A stretch of 64,000 nt of DNA from assembly GCF_000737535.1 (NCBI RefSeq), contig NZ_CP006269.1:248001-312000 (forward strand). Reading direction: 5' to 3'. The stretch comes from Synechococcus sp. KORDI-100. Its GTDB lineage: Bacteria; Cyanobacteriota; Cyanobacteriia; PCC-6307; Cyanobiaceae. This document shows, piece after piece, positions 1 to 8,981 of the stretch. The position numbers and the translations under genes are program-made. The notes beneath the pieces are model-generated. The model made no database searches and had not been told where the DNA came from. It worked only from the letters and a program-made list of their open reading frames with translations. Position 1 is the stretch's first letter, and every line of letters starts with the position of its first letter.

Positions 1-1
1 A

Positions 2-106
2 GAGGGTTTTTCTTACAACTCTGGAAGTAATCCTGATTTTTTAAATGTACAGCAGATTCGTGAAATGATCCGACAGCATGTGAATCCAGGATTTTCGCCT
101 CTTTAA
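2..106 (+). CDS. pseB: PseB, UDP-GlcNAc 4,6-dehydratase (C-terminal fragment; 5' end outside window)
   Basis: The first bases read as an open frame of 34 codons ending in TAA at 104-106. The peptide begins EGFSYNSGSNPDF and continues with NVQQIREMI, which looks like the C-terminal tail of PseB-type inverting UDP-GlcNAc 4,6-dehydratases (typical ending FSYxSxxN followed by an (I/L)RE helix). PseB makes the 4-keto sugar that the next gene aminates. The catalytic Rossmann part lies upstream of the window, so activity cannot be judged. It ends 5 bases before pseC, consistent with one operon. The identification rests on a short tail plus context. Confidence 0.72.
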   Translation, partial: EGFSYNSGSNPDFLNVQQIREMIRQHVNPGFSPL

Positions 107-111
107 CCCTT

Positions 112-1281
112 ATGGAATCTAAAATCTTGCCTTACGGTCGTCAATCTATATCCATAGAAGATATCGATGCCGTAGTCGATGTTTTGAGAAGTCCCTTTCT
201 AACCCAAGGGCCAGTTGTGCCAGCTTTTGAGCAGGCTATTTCTACTGAGGTTGGCTCAGAATTTGCTGTTGCCGCCAATAGCGCAACCAGCGCTCTTCAT
301 ATCGCATGCATCGCTTTGGGTCTTGGTCCTGGTGATTATCTATGGACCTCTCCAATTACATTTGTTGCTTCCGCAAATTGTGGTTGTTATTGTGGTGCAA
401 AGGTTGATTTTGTTGATATCGATCCGTCCACGGGTTTGATGAACATTCAGGACCTCGAGTTAAAACTCCAGAAAGCTGAAAAACTCGGTCGTCTACCTAA
501 GGTTGTTATTCCTGTGCATTTAGCAGGTGCTAGCTGTGATATGCGTGCGATAGGTCAACTGGCACGACGCTATCGCTTCGCTGTCATAGAGGATGCAAGT
601 CACGCAATCGGCGGTAAGTATCAGGGCAGACCAGTCGGATCTTGTGTTCACAGTGACATTTGTGTTTTTAGTTTTCATCCTGTCAAAATTATCACTTCTG
701 GTGAAGGTGGATTGGCCTCGACGAATGATCCAAAGTTAGCTCAATATATGTACGAGCTAAGAAGTCATGGGATTACAAAAGATTTGAATAGATTTGAACG
801 CATAGCACCGGGGCCTTGGAGCTATGAGCAACAGCACCTCGGTTTTAACTATCGCATGACCGATATCTCTGCTGCACTTGGTTTAAGTCAGTTAAAGCGC
901 TTGCATGAAATCTTGGCTGAACGTCATCGCCTTTATCAGCGTTACCTTAAAATACTTGCTGATCTTCCGATTCGCCTGCTACAGATTTCCGAGGAAGTTT
1001 ATTCGAGTCTTCACCTCGCCATAATCCGTCTCGATGATCCCAGTCCAAAACACCATCGACAAGTCTTCGAGGGTTTACGGGGGTGTGGGATCGGTGTCCA
1101 GTTACATTATTCTCCAGTCCATTTGCATCCGTTCTATAGGAGGCTTGGGTTTCAAGAGGGCGATTTTCCAGAAGCTGAGGCCTATGCTCGCAATGCTTTG
1201 AGTCTCCCCCTCTATCCAGGCTTGCAAGAGTCAGATCTGCAGCGTGTCGCTGATAGTCTCAAACTCGTATTACAGGCGTGA
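112..1281 (+). CDS. pseC: PseC, UDP-4-amino-4,6-dideoxy-N-acetyl-beta-L-altrosamine transaminase
   Basis: A 389-residue DegT/DnrJ/EryC1-fold aminotransferase, PLP-dependent and cytoplasmic, of the usual PseC length. The N-terminus (YGRQSI-DIDAVVDVLRSPFLTQGP) is characteristic of PseC. PLP contacts are visible: EDASHAIGGKY at about residues 160-170 (Asp161) and SFHPVKIITSGEGG at 187-200 with Lys192 as the Schiff-base lysine. It would aminate C4 of the PseB product. It follows the PseB tail by 5 bp and overlaps the next gene by 4 bp (GTGA), so it is translationally coupled. ATG at 112 is the natural start. This is one of the safest calls in the window. Confidence 0.9.
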   Translation: MESKILPYGRQSISIEDIDAVVDVLRSPFLTQGPVVPAFEQAISTEVGSEFAVAANSATSALHIACIALGLGPGDYLWTSPITFVASANCGCYCGAKVDFVDIDPSTGLMNIQDLELKLQKAEKLGRLPKVVIPVHLAGASCDMRAIGQLARRYRFAVIEDASHAIGGKYQGRPVGSCVHSDICVFSFHPVKIITSGEGGLASTNDPKLAQYMYELRSHGITKDLNRFERIAPGPWSYEQQHLGFNYRMTDISAALGLSQLKRLHEILAERHRLYQRYLKILADLPIRLLQISEEVYSSLHLAIIRLDDPSPKHHRQVFEGLRGCGIGVQLHYSPVHLHPFYRRLGFQEGDFPEAEAYARNALSLPLYPGLQESDLQRVADSLKLVLQA

Positions 1282-2168
1282 CACCTCAGATTTGCCTGGG
1301 AACTGCTCAGTTTGGCCTTGCTTATGGAATTACTAATGCTGGCGGTCAGGTTCTGGAAGCTTCAGTTGGAAACCTTCTGGCTCAGGCGGCTGCTAGTGAA
1401 ATCAGCTGGCTAGATACTGCTCAGGCCTACGGTAATGCAGAGTCAGTGCTTGGACGCCAATTGCCTAAGTCACACTCTTTCCGCCTGATCAGTAAGTTCT
1501 CAGCCCAGCCTCAGCCTGAGTTCTTGCCTCAGGATGTAAAGGCTTGGGAGCAGTCATTCTTTAAGAGCTGTCAGAGCCTTGGTGTTCAGGATCTTGATGC
1601 ATTTCTCTTGCATGAGCCAGCGGATTTGCTCAAGCCAGGCGGTCATCTTCTGGAGGCCTGGATGTTGAGCTTGCGCGAGCGTGGGGTTGTGAAGCGTATT
1701 GGTTTGTCTATCTACTCAGCTGAAGATCTTGATGGCGTCAATCCGTTGCTGCTCGATCTGGTTCAGTTACCGTTGTCGCTTTATGACCAACGCCTCCTTC
1801 AAAATGGTACTTTGGCGCATTTGCGCTCACGTGGTACGGCAATTCATGCTCGTAGCCTTTACTTACAAGGCTTATTACTTACCCCTGCCGCGAAATGGCC
1901 CTTGTGGGTCAGTGCTGAGGCGCGTTTCCATCAACAGTGCCTTGAGGCTCTCGCAGAGCAGCGAGGGTGCCAGTTGATTGACTTGGTCCTGGGTTTTGCT
2001 CGCGAACAGAGCGATCTGGAGGCCTTAGTGATTGGTTTATGCAGTGTTCAAGAGTTGAATGCACTGCTGAATATATGGCAAAAAACCTCCCCATGGCTAA
2101 AAGGTGAGTGGAGCACTTGGGCTCTGAAGGATCCCAGTATTCTCGACCCACGTTGTTGGCCACGTTGA
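1278..2168 (+). CDS. Aldo/keto reductase in the nonulosonate operon
   Basis: A 296-residue TIM-barrel aldo/keto reductase with a GTG start overlapping the pseC stop. It begins PQICLGTAQFGLAYGI, the typical first strand. The family catalytic pattern is visible: WLDTAQAYGNAESVLG (Asp and Tyr at about residues 46-50), a lysine in LISKFS, and the histidine in FLLHEP. It would reduce an aldehyde or ketone with NADPH. It is not one of the six standard Pse enzymes, so it probably modifies the sugar or its side chain, but the substrate is unknown. Its position between pseC and the acetyltransferase argues for a role in this pathway. Confidence 0.85.
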   Translation: MTPQICLGTAQFGLAYGITNAGGQVLEASVGNLLAQAAASEISWLDTAQAYGNAESVLGRQLPKSHSFRLISKFSAQPQPEFLPQDVKAWEQSFFKSCQSLGVQDLDAFLLHEPADLLKPGGHLLEAWMLSLRERGVVKRIGLSIYSAEDLDGVNPLLLDLVQLPLSLYDQRLLQNGTLAHLRSRGTAIHARSLYLQGLLLTPAAKWPLWVSAEARFHQQCLEALAEQRGCQLIDLVLGFAREQSDLEALVIGLCSVQELNALLNIWQKTSPWLKGEWSTWALKDPSILDPRCWPR

Positions 2169-2441
2169 ATGATGGAGGATTTCTTCTGTAACCCCTTAAG
2201 TGCTGTAGATTCTGCTTACCAGTTGAAGCAGATCAAGTTGATTTCAGTCGACAACGGTGTTCTAAGTGATCATGTGGAGAATGTGAGGACTTCTGGTTAT
2301 GGGGTATTCGCAGACCACTGGTTGCTTGGTGACATGCTTGCTGCAATATCCGTTGCTTTCGGAATCTTCTCCATCCATCGCCTTTGCGCCTCGATATTGC
2401 GTCTGTATTGTATCTGTAATACTCGTATTTTAGTTTTTTAG
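2169..2441 (+). CDS. Uncertain 90-residue reading frame between the reductase and pseH
   Basis: An open frame of 90 codons begins with ATG directly after the reductase stop. I recognise no family. It is rich in Cys, Ile and Leu near the C-terminus (GIFSIHRLCASILRLYCI), which could be one membrane segment or simply noise. No ribosome-binding site is visible beyond the reductase's own end. The 286-base gap is unusual in an operon whose other genes mostly overlap, so this may be a small gene, a leader for the next gene or decayed sequence. Treat as weak. Confidence 0.2.
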   Translation: MMEDFFCNPLSAVDSAYQLKQIKLISVDNGVLSDHVENVRTSGYGVFADHWLLGDMLAAISVAFGIFSIHRLCASILRLYCICNTRILVF

Positions 2442-2454
2442 GTGGAGTCTAATT

Positions 2455-2991
2455 GTGTTGCAGTCGTCCCGTCTGTTGTTAAGAGCTGTCGAATCTTCTG
2501 ATCTGAATTCGACTTACCTTAGTTGGCTGAATGATCCTAGGGTCAATCAGTTTCTTGAAACTCGCTTTTTTCCCCAGTCTATGGGAACTCTTCAGTCCTA
2601 TTGGCAAGCACATCACGATAATTCTGAAGTCCCCTGGTTCGCTATTTGTTTGTCAGCGGATGGCCGTCATATAGGAAACATTAAACTGGGTCCGATTCAT
2701 TGGCTTCATCGTAGAGCCGATATCAGCTTGTTTATTGGAGACCATGGGTGTTGGGGTAATGGTTTTGCCAGTGAAGCTATTGCCCTGTTGCGTGATTGGG
2801 CCTTCCAAGAGCTTGATCTGCAGAAATTGAATGCCGGGGTATATGAAGGCAATATTGGCAGCCGTCGCGCATTTGAGAAGTGTGGATTTGAATTGGAAGG
2901 GACTCTGCGGGAGGAAGTGGTGAACCATGGAAACCGCCTGGATATCTGGTGTCTTGGACTTCCACGCAGTCGTTGGAGCCCATCACGATGA
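2455..2991 (+). CDS. pseH: GNAT N-acetyltransferase, RimJ/RimL type, PseH-like
   Basis: A 178-residue single-domain GNAT enzyme. Motifs: SSRLLLRAVESSDL at the start, HIGNIKLGPIHWLHRRADISLFIGD (strands 4-5), the acetyl-CoA loop GCWGNGFASEAIALL at about residues 100-114, and KLNAGVYEGNIGSRRAFEKCGFELEG at the C-terminus. By context it would N-acetylate the 4-amino group of the PseC product. The start is GTG at 2455, preceded by AGGTGGAG at 2440-2447, a good Shine-Dalgarno; the next codon, TTG, encodes Leu. The end overlaps the next gene by 4 bp (ATGA). GNAT substrates cannot be read from sequence, so the PseH role is contextual. Confidence 0.78.
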   Translation: MLQSSRLLLRAVESSDLNSTYLSWLNDPRVNQFLETRFFPQSMGTLQSYWQAHHDNSEVPWFAICLSADGRHIGNIKLGPIHWLHRRADISLFIGDHGCWGNGFASEAIALLRDWAFQELDLQKLNAGVYEGNIGSRRAFEKCGFELEGTLREEVVNHGNRLDIWCLGLPRSRWSPSR

Positions 2992-5078
2992 CTACTCTCG
3001 GCATTGTTCAAGCTCGCACTTCATCATCGCGTTTGCCATCCAAGGTTCTTTTGCCGATCGGTAACAAGCCGATGGTTGTTTACCAGATGGATCGTCTAAA
3101 ACGCAGCACTTGCTTGGATCGTCTTGTTCTTGCGACCTCAGATGATAGCTCTGATGATTTATTAGCCAATGTGGTCAGCTCAGCAGGCTTCACGGTTTTT
3201 CGAGGCGATCTCAACGATGTATTGGGGCGTTTTCGTGCTTGTGCTGCTGAGGAGAACGCCACTACTGTTGTACGCCTGACTGGTGATTGTCCTCTCAGTG
3301 ATCCTGCCTTGATCGATGAGCTGGTTGAGGCTTTTCTAAATGGTGAGTGGGACTATCTGGCCAATTGCGCAAATGACCGGCAGCTAAGTGTTCCAGATGG
3401 CTTCGATGTTGAGGTGTTCAAAGCTGAGCTTTTGGAACGAGCTTGTCGAGAAGCCTCTCGCCCGTCAGAACGGGAGCACGTGACCCCGTGGTTCTGTACC
3501 GATATAGCGGGCTTGCGTTGGGGGCACTTTCGGCACCAGCCAATACGTCCTTACTACCGCGTAACAGTTGATGATTCGAACGATTTAGATGTTGTTCGTC
3601 AGATTGTTGCTGCTTTGGAGCCACAGAATCCTACTTTTGGTGTAGATGATGTGGTGTCGCACCTACAGCTACATCCAGAGCTAGCAGCTCGTAACTTGGC
3701 TACGGTTCGCAATGAAGGTTACTTAAGGTCATTGGCGGAAGATGCGGTAAAGGAGCAGCTCATGGCATCGGAACAGAAACAAGGTCAGAAGCTTTGGAAT
3801 CGTGCCAAGAGGGTGATTCCAGGGGGCAACATGCTCTTGTCAAAGCGGGCTGAGATGTTTTTGCCTGAGCAGTGGCCGGCTTATTTCAGCCGTGTTAAGG
3901 GCTGCCGTGTATGGGATCTTGATGGCCATGAGTTCATCGATATGAGCATTATGGGGATTGGGACCAATCTTCTTGGATATGGTCACCCCGAAATAGATGC
4001 TTCTGTTGCGGCCATCTTGGCAGCAGGGAATATGAGCACCCTCAACTGCCCGGAAGAGGTATGGCTGGCCGAACGTTTGGTGTCACTGCATCCTTGGGCT
4101 GATATGGCACGCTTCGCCCGTAGTGGTGGCGAGGCGAATGCCATCGCTATACGAATTGCCCGTGCTGCCACAGGCCGAGACACAGTGGCTATTTGTGGTT
4201 ATCACGGTTGGCATGATTGGTATCTAGCGACCAACTTGCAGAACGATTCCGGTTTGGCAGAGCATCTGCTTCCTGGTTTGGAACCTAACGGTGTGCCGCG
4301 TGGTCTCGCTGGAACAGTTCAGCCCTTCAGTTTCAATCGTCTGGATCAGCTGGAGAGCATTGCTTCAGCCCATGAGTTGGCGGCCGTGAAAATGGAGGTC
4401 CAGCGCAATAGCCCTCCAGATCCTGGCTTTCTCGAGGGTGTGCGTGAGCTTTGCACACGCCGCGGCATTGTCTTGATTTTTGATGAATGTACGTCTGGAT
4501 TTCGGGAAACCTTTGGTGGATTGCATCTCAAATATGGTGTCGAGCCCGATATGGCTATGTTTGGTAAAGCCCTTGGTAATGGCTATGCCATAACTGCCAC
4601 CATCGGACGGCGTGCAGTGATGGAAGCTGCCCAGAGCACGTTTATCAGCAGTACCTTTTGGACTGAGCGGATTGGTCCTACTGCAGCTCTGAAAACCCTT
4701 GAGGTCATGGAGCGTGAGCACAGCTGGGAGCAAGTCACGTCTATAGGCCTGCAGCTTCGTAAACGTTGGCAAGAGCTTGCTGATTGTCATCGTCTAAAGA
4801 TCATTCATAACGGTCTGCCAGCCCTTACAGGATTCGACTTCGTTAGTCCTCAGGCATTGGCTTACAAGACACTGCTCACCCAAGAGATGCTTAAGAGGGG
4901 TTACCTAGCTTCAACGAGTTGCTACACCTGTTTGGCCCACACTTCTGATGTGTTGGAGCCGTATTTTGATGCACTTGATCAGGTTTTTGCTTTGATAGCT
5001 CAGTGTGAGAGAGGTCGTTCGGTAGAACTGCTTTTGGAAGGTCCTGTTTGCCATGGTGGTTTCAAACGCCTTAATTGA
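2988..5078 (+). CDS. pseF: Fused PseF/SpsF-like CMP-sugar synthetase and class III aminotransferase
   Basis: A 696-residue two-domain protein. I start it at ATG 2988 (TTLGIVQARTSSSRLPSKVL) because this gives an ATGA overlap and begins at the nucleotide-binding motif; the frame stays open 13 codons further upstream. Residues 1 to about 240 are an SpsF/PseF-type cytidylyltransferase (QARxxSSRLPxKVL; VVRLTGDCPLSDPALID). Residues about 260-690 resemble glutamate-1-semialdehyde aminotransferase: RVIPGGNMLLSKR, ARSGGEANAIAIRIARA, FDECTSGFRETFGG and MFGKALGNG with PLP lysine Lys527. Domain 1 would activate the nonulosonate with CTP. Domain 2 is not part of the standard Pse route and may add or move an amino group. 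The fusion ties the two steps together. Confidence 0.82.
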   Translation: MTTLGIVQARTSSSRLPSKVLLPIGNKPMVVYQMDRLKRSTCLDRLVLATSDDSSDDLLANVVSSAGFTVFRGDLNDVLGRFRACAAEENATTVVRLTGDCPLSDPALIDELVEAFLNGEWDYLANCANDRQLSVPDGFDVEVFKAELLERACREASRPSEREHVTPWFCTDIAGLRWGHFRHQPIRPYYRVTVDDSNDLDVVRQIVAALEPQNPTFGVDDVVSHLQLHPELAARNLATVRNEGYLRSLAEDAVKEQLMASEQKQGQKLWNRAKRVIPGGNMLLSKRAEMFLPEQWPAYFSRVKGCRVWDLDGHEFIDMSIMGIGTNLLGYGHPEIDASVAAILAAGNMSTLNCPEEVWLAERLVSLHPWADMARFARSGGEANAIAIRIARAATGRDTVAICGYHGWHDWYLATNLQNDSGLAEHLLPGLEPNGVPRGLAGTVQPFSFNRLDQLESIASAHELAAVKMEVQRNSPPDPGFLEGVRELCTRRGIVLIFDECTSGFRETFGGLHLKYGVEPDMAMFGKALGNGYAITATIGRRAVMEAAQSTFISSTFWTERIGPTAALKTLEVMEREHSWEQVTSIGLQLRKRWQELADCHRLKIIHNGLPALTGFDFVSPQALAYKTLLTQEMLKRGYLASTSCYTCLAHTSDVLEPYFDALDQVFALIAQCERGRSVELLLEGPVCHGGFKRLN

Positions 5079-5094
5079 GAGTGTTTGTTGACTT

Positions 5095-5796
5095 ATGGCT
5101 ATGGAAGCAATGAATCAGGTCCTGGTAGTAGCTGCTCATCCGGATGATGAGGTGCTTGGTTGTGGCGGAACAATTGCTCGTCATGTTGATTCCGGTGATC
5201 AAGTTCAAGTTCTTATTGTTGCGGAGGGTTCGACTTCACGTTTGCAAAAGCGTGATCGAGTTCAAGTAGCTGATGAACTCTCAGTTCTTGCAAATGCTGC
5301 ACAATTGGCCGGATCAATCCTTGGTGTATCAGGTGTCGAACTCCTTGATTTTCCAGATAATCGTCTTGATTCTTTGGATCGCCTTGACCTTATCAAGTGC
5401 ATTGAGGAACGTATCATTCGTCATCAACCAGAGTGTATTTATGTCCATCACTCTGGTGACGTGAATGTCGACCACCGCCGACTTCATGAAGCGGTAGTTA
5501 CTGCATGCCGGCCTATGCCAGGAAATGTAGTAAGGCGTCTTCTAAGTTTTGAAGTAGCCAGTAGTACGGAATGGCAGCCACCGGGTTCTTCGCCACCATT
5601 TCAGCCCAATTGGTTTGTAGATATTTCTGAGCAGCTCTCGCGAAAGAAGCAGGCTCTAGAGGTATATAGCAGTGAAATGAAACCTTGGCCTCATGCACGT
5701 TCGATTGAGGCCCTCGAGCATTTGGCCCGATGGCGTGGTGCTCAAGTTGGGCTAGAAGCCGCCGAAGCGTTTTGCCTTCTGAGGTCAATTGTATGA
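5095..5796 (+). CDS. PIG-L/LmbE family N-deacetylase
   Basis: A 233-residue zinc-dependent deacetylase of the PIG-L family. The metal motif AHPDDE is at residues 14-19, followed by VLGCGGTIARH. Asp in LDFPDNRLDS and HHSGDVNVDHRRLHEA (later metal and catalytic histidines) complete the site. These enzymes remove N-acetyl groups from sugars. ATGs at 5095, 5101 and 5110 are possible; the last starts right at the conserved first strand. The gene overlaps pseG by 4 bp. Next to a GNAT and a formyltransferase-like domain it suggests that an N-acetyl group is removed and replaced. Confidence 0.85.
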   Translation: MAMEAMNQVLVVAAHPDDEVLGCGGTIARHVDSGDQVQVLIVAEGSTSRLQKRDRVQVADELSVLANAAQLAGSILGVSGVELLDFPDNRLDSLDRLDLIKCIEERIIRHQPECIYVHHSGDVNVDHRRLHEAVVTACRPMPGNVVRRLLSFEVASSTEWQPPGSSPPFQPNWFVDISEQLSRKKQALEVYSSEMKPWPHARSIEALEHLARWRGAQVGLEAAEAFCLLRSIV

Positions 5797-7919
5797 GTCG
5801 TTTTATATTTCGTTGTGACTCCTCGAATCTCATCGGAAGTGGACATATTGTTCGATGCCGAAACATTGCCCGCGAACTTGTAAAATCAGGAGCAGAAGTA
5901 ATCTTTATATGTAGACCACAGTCTGGCGATTTAATCAGGAGCCTAGATGAAGAATTTAATGTCTTATCTCTGCCACAAATATTGCCAAACTATAATTTAA
6001 ACGACCAATCTTTACATCTCTCTTGGCTTGGTTGTACTCAAATTGAGGACGCTACTGACTGTATAAATGCATTGCTCTCTCAAGATATTGATACCGCGAA
6101 TTGGTTGGTTGTTGATCATTATTCTCTGGACTCGCAATGGGAAAATATTATGCTTGGATATTTTTCTAGTAAAAGCAACTGTAAATTGCTTGTGATAGAT
6201 GACCTGGCGAATCGTCCGCACGAAGCAGATTTATTGATTGATCAAAATTTTTTCGGAAGTAAGACGCAGCAACGATATAAAAATCTAGTATCTACAAAAT
6301 GCAAGCTATTATTAGGACCAAGCTATGCCCTAATAGGACCTGAATACTCGCAGCTTCATTCTTTAGTGCCATTACGAATGAGTATGAATAGAATCCTTAT
6401 TTTTTTTGGTGGTTCAGATATAAATAATGGAACTTTAAAGGCCGTCAAGGCGCTTTTGTCTAAAGAATTTAGTCATATTTTTGTTGATATTGTTTTGGGA
6501 TTTAAGTGCAGCTCTCTTGAGGAAATTAATTCATTAATTAAGGATAAAATGAATTTTACTCTTCACACTGCGTTGCCAAGTCTAATTGGACTTATTGCAA
6601 GGGCAGACTTGGCAATAGGAACTGGTGGTATAACGACTTGGGAAAAAGCATGCCTTGACTTACCAAGTATCGTTATATCTGATGGTGAAAATCAAATTGG
6701 TTATAACAAGTACCTTCACAATCATCGATATACTTACTATTTAGGTGATATTGATCAAGTAAATCCTGATCAGATCAGACAAGCACTCAATTATGTTAGT
6801 TCACCACACTTTTTCCAGCCTGGTTCACAGTTGGTTGACGGATTAGGCGTTTTTAGAGTGATTCATGCATTACATGATCAACTATCCACGCATGGATGCA
6901 GAGTGCAATCTGCTAATAACAAATATTTCACAAAAGAATTTTTAAATAGCTATAAAAATCATATAAATTTAAACTGCAAATGTGAATCGTTTAAGCCATT
7001 AAGCTATGATTCATCGCACAATTATTGCGTATCTGATTTATCCAACTTACCACTATTTGTAATGAGGTTTTTAAATACAAGTTTATCCAATGCTTTGAAT
7101 TTAGTTGTTCGTGAAGAGCCTCATTATTCGTTTAATTGTGATAATAACTTTTCGCAATCATTGCTTGTTCAAGGTATATTCAGTGAGCACATTCGTAATA
7201 ATCACAAATTATCTAGTAAATATATCTACCATTGTTTGCAATCACCTACCCAGATTTTAAAATCTGGCCAATTACCTCCTTCCTGTATTTCTATATTGAC
7301 AGATCAATCTTCATGGATTAATAATTATCTCCCTAAATTAATCTTTTCACTCTGGGAACGTAATCATGCTGTTAGACTGATACATTCAGTTGACCAATTG
7401 TGCGAAGGCGATGTCTGCTTTGTTTTGAGTTTTAGTTCAATAATTAAGTCTCAGTTTCTCTCCCTTCATCGTTTTAATCTTGTTGTTCACGAAAGTGATC
7501 TACCCCAGGGGAAAGGTTGGAGTCCAATGTCTTGGCAAATCCTTGAGGGTAATAATTCAATTCCAATCTGTTTAATAGAGGCTAGCCACAATGTTGACTC
7601 TGGCTCTATATATCTTAAGGACCAAATTAATCTTGAAGGGCATGAATTGTCATCCGAATGGAGAAAAATGCAAGCGGCTAAAACAATAGAGCTTTGTTTG
7701 AGATGGTGTGATAATAATAATGACTGTATTATTAATAGTAAACCTCAGTATGGCAACTCGACCTTTTATAAAAAAAGGAAACCAGATGATTCTATGTTAG
7801 ATGTAAACTACACCATATCTGATCAATTTGATCTCTTAAGAATTGTTGATAACGAACACTATCCCGCGTATTTCCAACATCGTGGCCAAAAATACAAAAT
7901 TAAAATTGAAGAGTGTTAG
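5793..7919 (+). CDS. pseG: PseG hydrolase fused to a formyltransferase-like domain
   Basis: A 708-residue protein starting at ATG 5793, which overlaps the deacetylase stop (ATGA). Residues 1 to about 345 are PseG, the UDP-sugar hydrolase that frees 2,4-diacetamido-trideoxy-altrose: FRCDSSNLIGSGHIVRC (His18 in the GxGH motif), VVDHYSLDSQWE, VIDDLANRPHEADLLIDQN, ILIFFGGSD and ADLAIGTGGITTWEKACL. Residues about 500-680 resemble methionyl-tRNA formyltransferase: VVHESDLPQGKGWSPMSWQ near 565, then VDSGSIYLKDQINLEGHEL. The stretch at about 350-500 is unassigned. The classical formyltransferase Asn two residues before the His is Val here. Base composition turns AT-rich within this gene. The formyl function is inferred from motifs. 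Confidence 0.83.
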   Translation: MSRFIFRCDSSNLIGSGHIVRCRNIARELVKSGAEVIFICRPQSGDLIRSLDEEFNVLSLPQILPNYNLNDQSLHLSWLGCTQIEDATDCINALLSQDIDTANWLVVDHYSLDSQWENIMLGYFSSKSNCKLLVIDDLANRPHEADLLIDQNFFGSKTQQRYKNLVSTKCKLLLGPSYALIGPEYSQLHSLVPLRMSMNRILIFFGGSDINNGTLKAVKALLSKEFSHIFVDIVLGFKCSSLEEINSLIKDKMNFTLHTALPSLIGLIARADLAIGTGGITTWEKACLDLPSIVISDGENQIGYNKYLHNHRYTYYLGDIDQVNPDQIRQALNYVSSPHFFQPGSQLVDGLGVFRVIHALHDQLSTHGCRVQSANNKYFTKEFLNSYKNHINLNCKCESFKPLSYDSSHNYCVSDLSNLPLFVMRFLNTSLSNALNLVVREEPHYSFNCDNNFSQSLLVQGIFSEHIRNNHKLSSKYIYHCLQSPTQILKSGQLPPSCISILTDQSSWINNYLPKLIFSLWERNHAVRLIHSVDQLCEGDVCFVLSFSSIIKSQFLSLHRFNLVVHESDLPQGKGWSPMSWQILEGNNSIPICLIEASHNVDSGSIYLKDQINLEGHELSSEWRKMQAAKTIELCLRWCDNNNDCIINSKPQYGNSTFYKKRKPDDSMLDVNYTISDQFDLLRIVDNEHYPAYFQHRGQKYKIKIEEC

Positions 7920-7937
7920 ATTTGCTAATAGCTTTTA

Positions 7938-8981
7938 CTAATTGTTTTCAATTAAATCCCAAGATAATGGCGTACCTCTTTCAATATTTTTACTAGCTTT
8001 TTGTCCAAATATAGATTCTAAATGTTTCGGCGATATTCCGTACCCAGGCCTAATAGATGCAATATTTTGGCTTGTAAATTCCTCGCCCTTAGATATTGGC
8101 CTAATAATAAAAAGTGAGCGCGAAAAAAATCTTTGTTTTGCATTTCCACCAATATTGTAAAGACTTGAAGAGCCCAATGCTTCTGAGACTTGTCTTATCT
8201 TTTTAACCATTTCCTTAAAATCTTCCGCTGTCATTGAGAAGGATGAATCGGCTGATTCTATTTTTGCGTTGAGCATAAAATGTTTTTCTATAAATGTAGC
8301 TCCTAAGGCTGCAGCAGCTATTGGCACAGAATCCCCAATAGTATGATCGGATAATCCATACTCACAATTAAATACCGTTCCTAACGTCTTCATCGCTTTT
8401 AGATTACATTCACTATAACTTGCAGGATATGAAGAAGTACATTTAAGCAGTGTTATATTATAATTTAATTCATCATGGCATGTATTTACTGCATTTTGAA
8501 TTTCTTCTAGGGTTGCAATTCCGGTTGAAATTATAATTGGTTTTTTTGTTGCTGCAGCTTTTCGTATTAGCTGTAGATCAGTTATTTCAAAACTTGCAAT
8601 CTTGTAGGCTGGACAATTAATTGATTCGAGAAAATTGATTGAATCAACGTCAAAAGGCGAAGAAAAACAATGAATTCCGCAATTTTTTGCTGCTTTAAAT
8701 AAAGGCTCATGCCATTCCTTTGGTAAAAATGTTTCAACTTCTAATTCATATATTGTCTTTTTTGACCACAAAGAATCATTCGGTATTCTAAAATATTCAT
8801 TATCACAGTTAAGTGTAATTTTGTCAGGATCAACTGTCTGTAACTTTATAGCATCAACTCCACACTTGGCGGCAGTTTCTACACTTTTAATAGCCACTTC
8901 AAGATTTTGAGAATGATTAGCGGATAACTCAGCAACTATAAAGGGAGTCCGCTGGCGAGAAAATGAATCGGGAAATTTCAT
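7938..8981 (-). CDS. pseI: PseI, pseudaminic acid synthase (NeuB family)
   Basis: A 347-residue NeuB-family synthase that condenses phosphoenolpyruvate with the 6-deoxy diacetamido sugar freed by PseG. Residues 1 to about 270 form the barrel: FIVAELSANHSQNLEVA, VDAIKLQTVDPDKITLNC, CFSSPFDVDSINFLE, YKIASFEITDLQLIRKAA, LLKCTSSYPASYSECNL, YGLSDHTIGDSVPIAAAALGA and FIEKHFML. Residues about 290-347 are the SAF/antifreeze-like domain (RSLFIIRPISKGEEFT, IRPGYGISPKHL). It converges with pseG with only 18 bp between them and overlaps the upstream decarboxylase gene by 4 bp. PseI rather than NeuB or LegI is chosen from the neighbours. I saw no residue loss. Confidence 0.87.
   Translation of the reverse strand: MKFPDSFSRQRTPFIVAELSANHSQNLEVAIKSVETAAKCGVDAIKLQTVDPDKITLNCDNEYFRIPNDSLWSKKTIYELEVETFLPKEWHEPLFKAAKNCGIHCFSSPFDVDSINFLESINCPAYKIASFEITDLQLIRKAAATKKPIIISTGIATLEEIQNAVNTCHDELNYNITLLKCTSSYPASYSECNLKAMKTLGTVFNCEYGLSDHTIGDSVPIAAAALGATFIEKHFMLNAKIESADSSFSMTAEDFKEMVKKIRQVSEALGSSSLYNIGGNAKQRFFSRSLFIIRPISKGEEFTSQNIASIRPGYGISPKHLESIFGQKASKNIERGTPLSWDLIENN

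Noticed and set aside
4365-4790. 141-codon minus-strand frame within the PseF fusion
   Set aside because: Antisense to the aminotransferase domain, including its PLP-binding region; no supporting signal.
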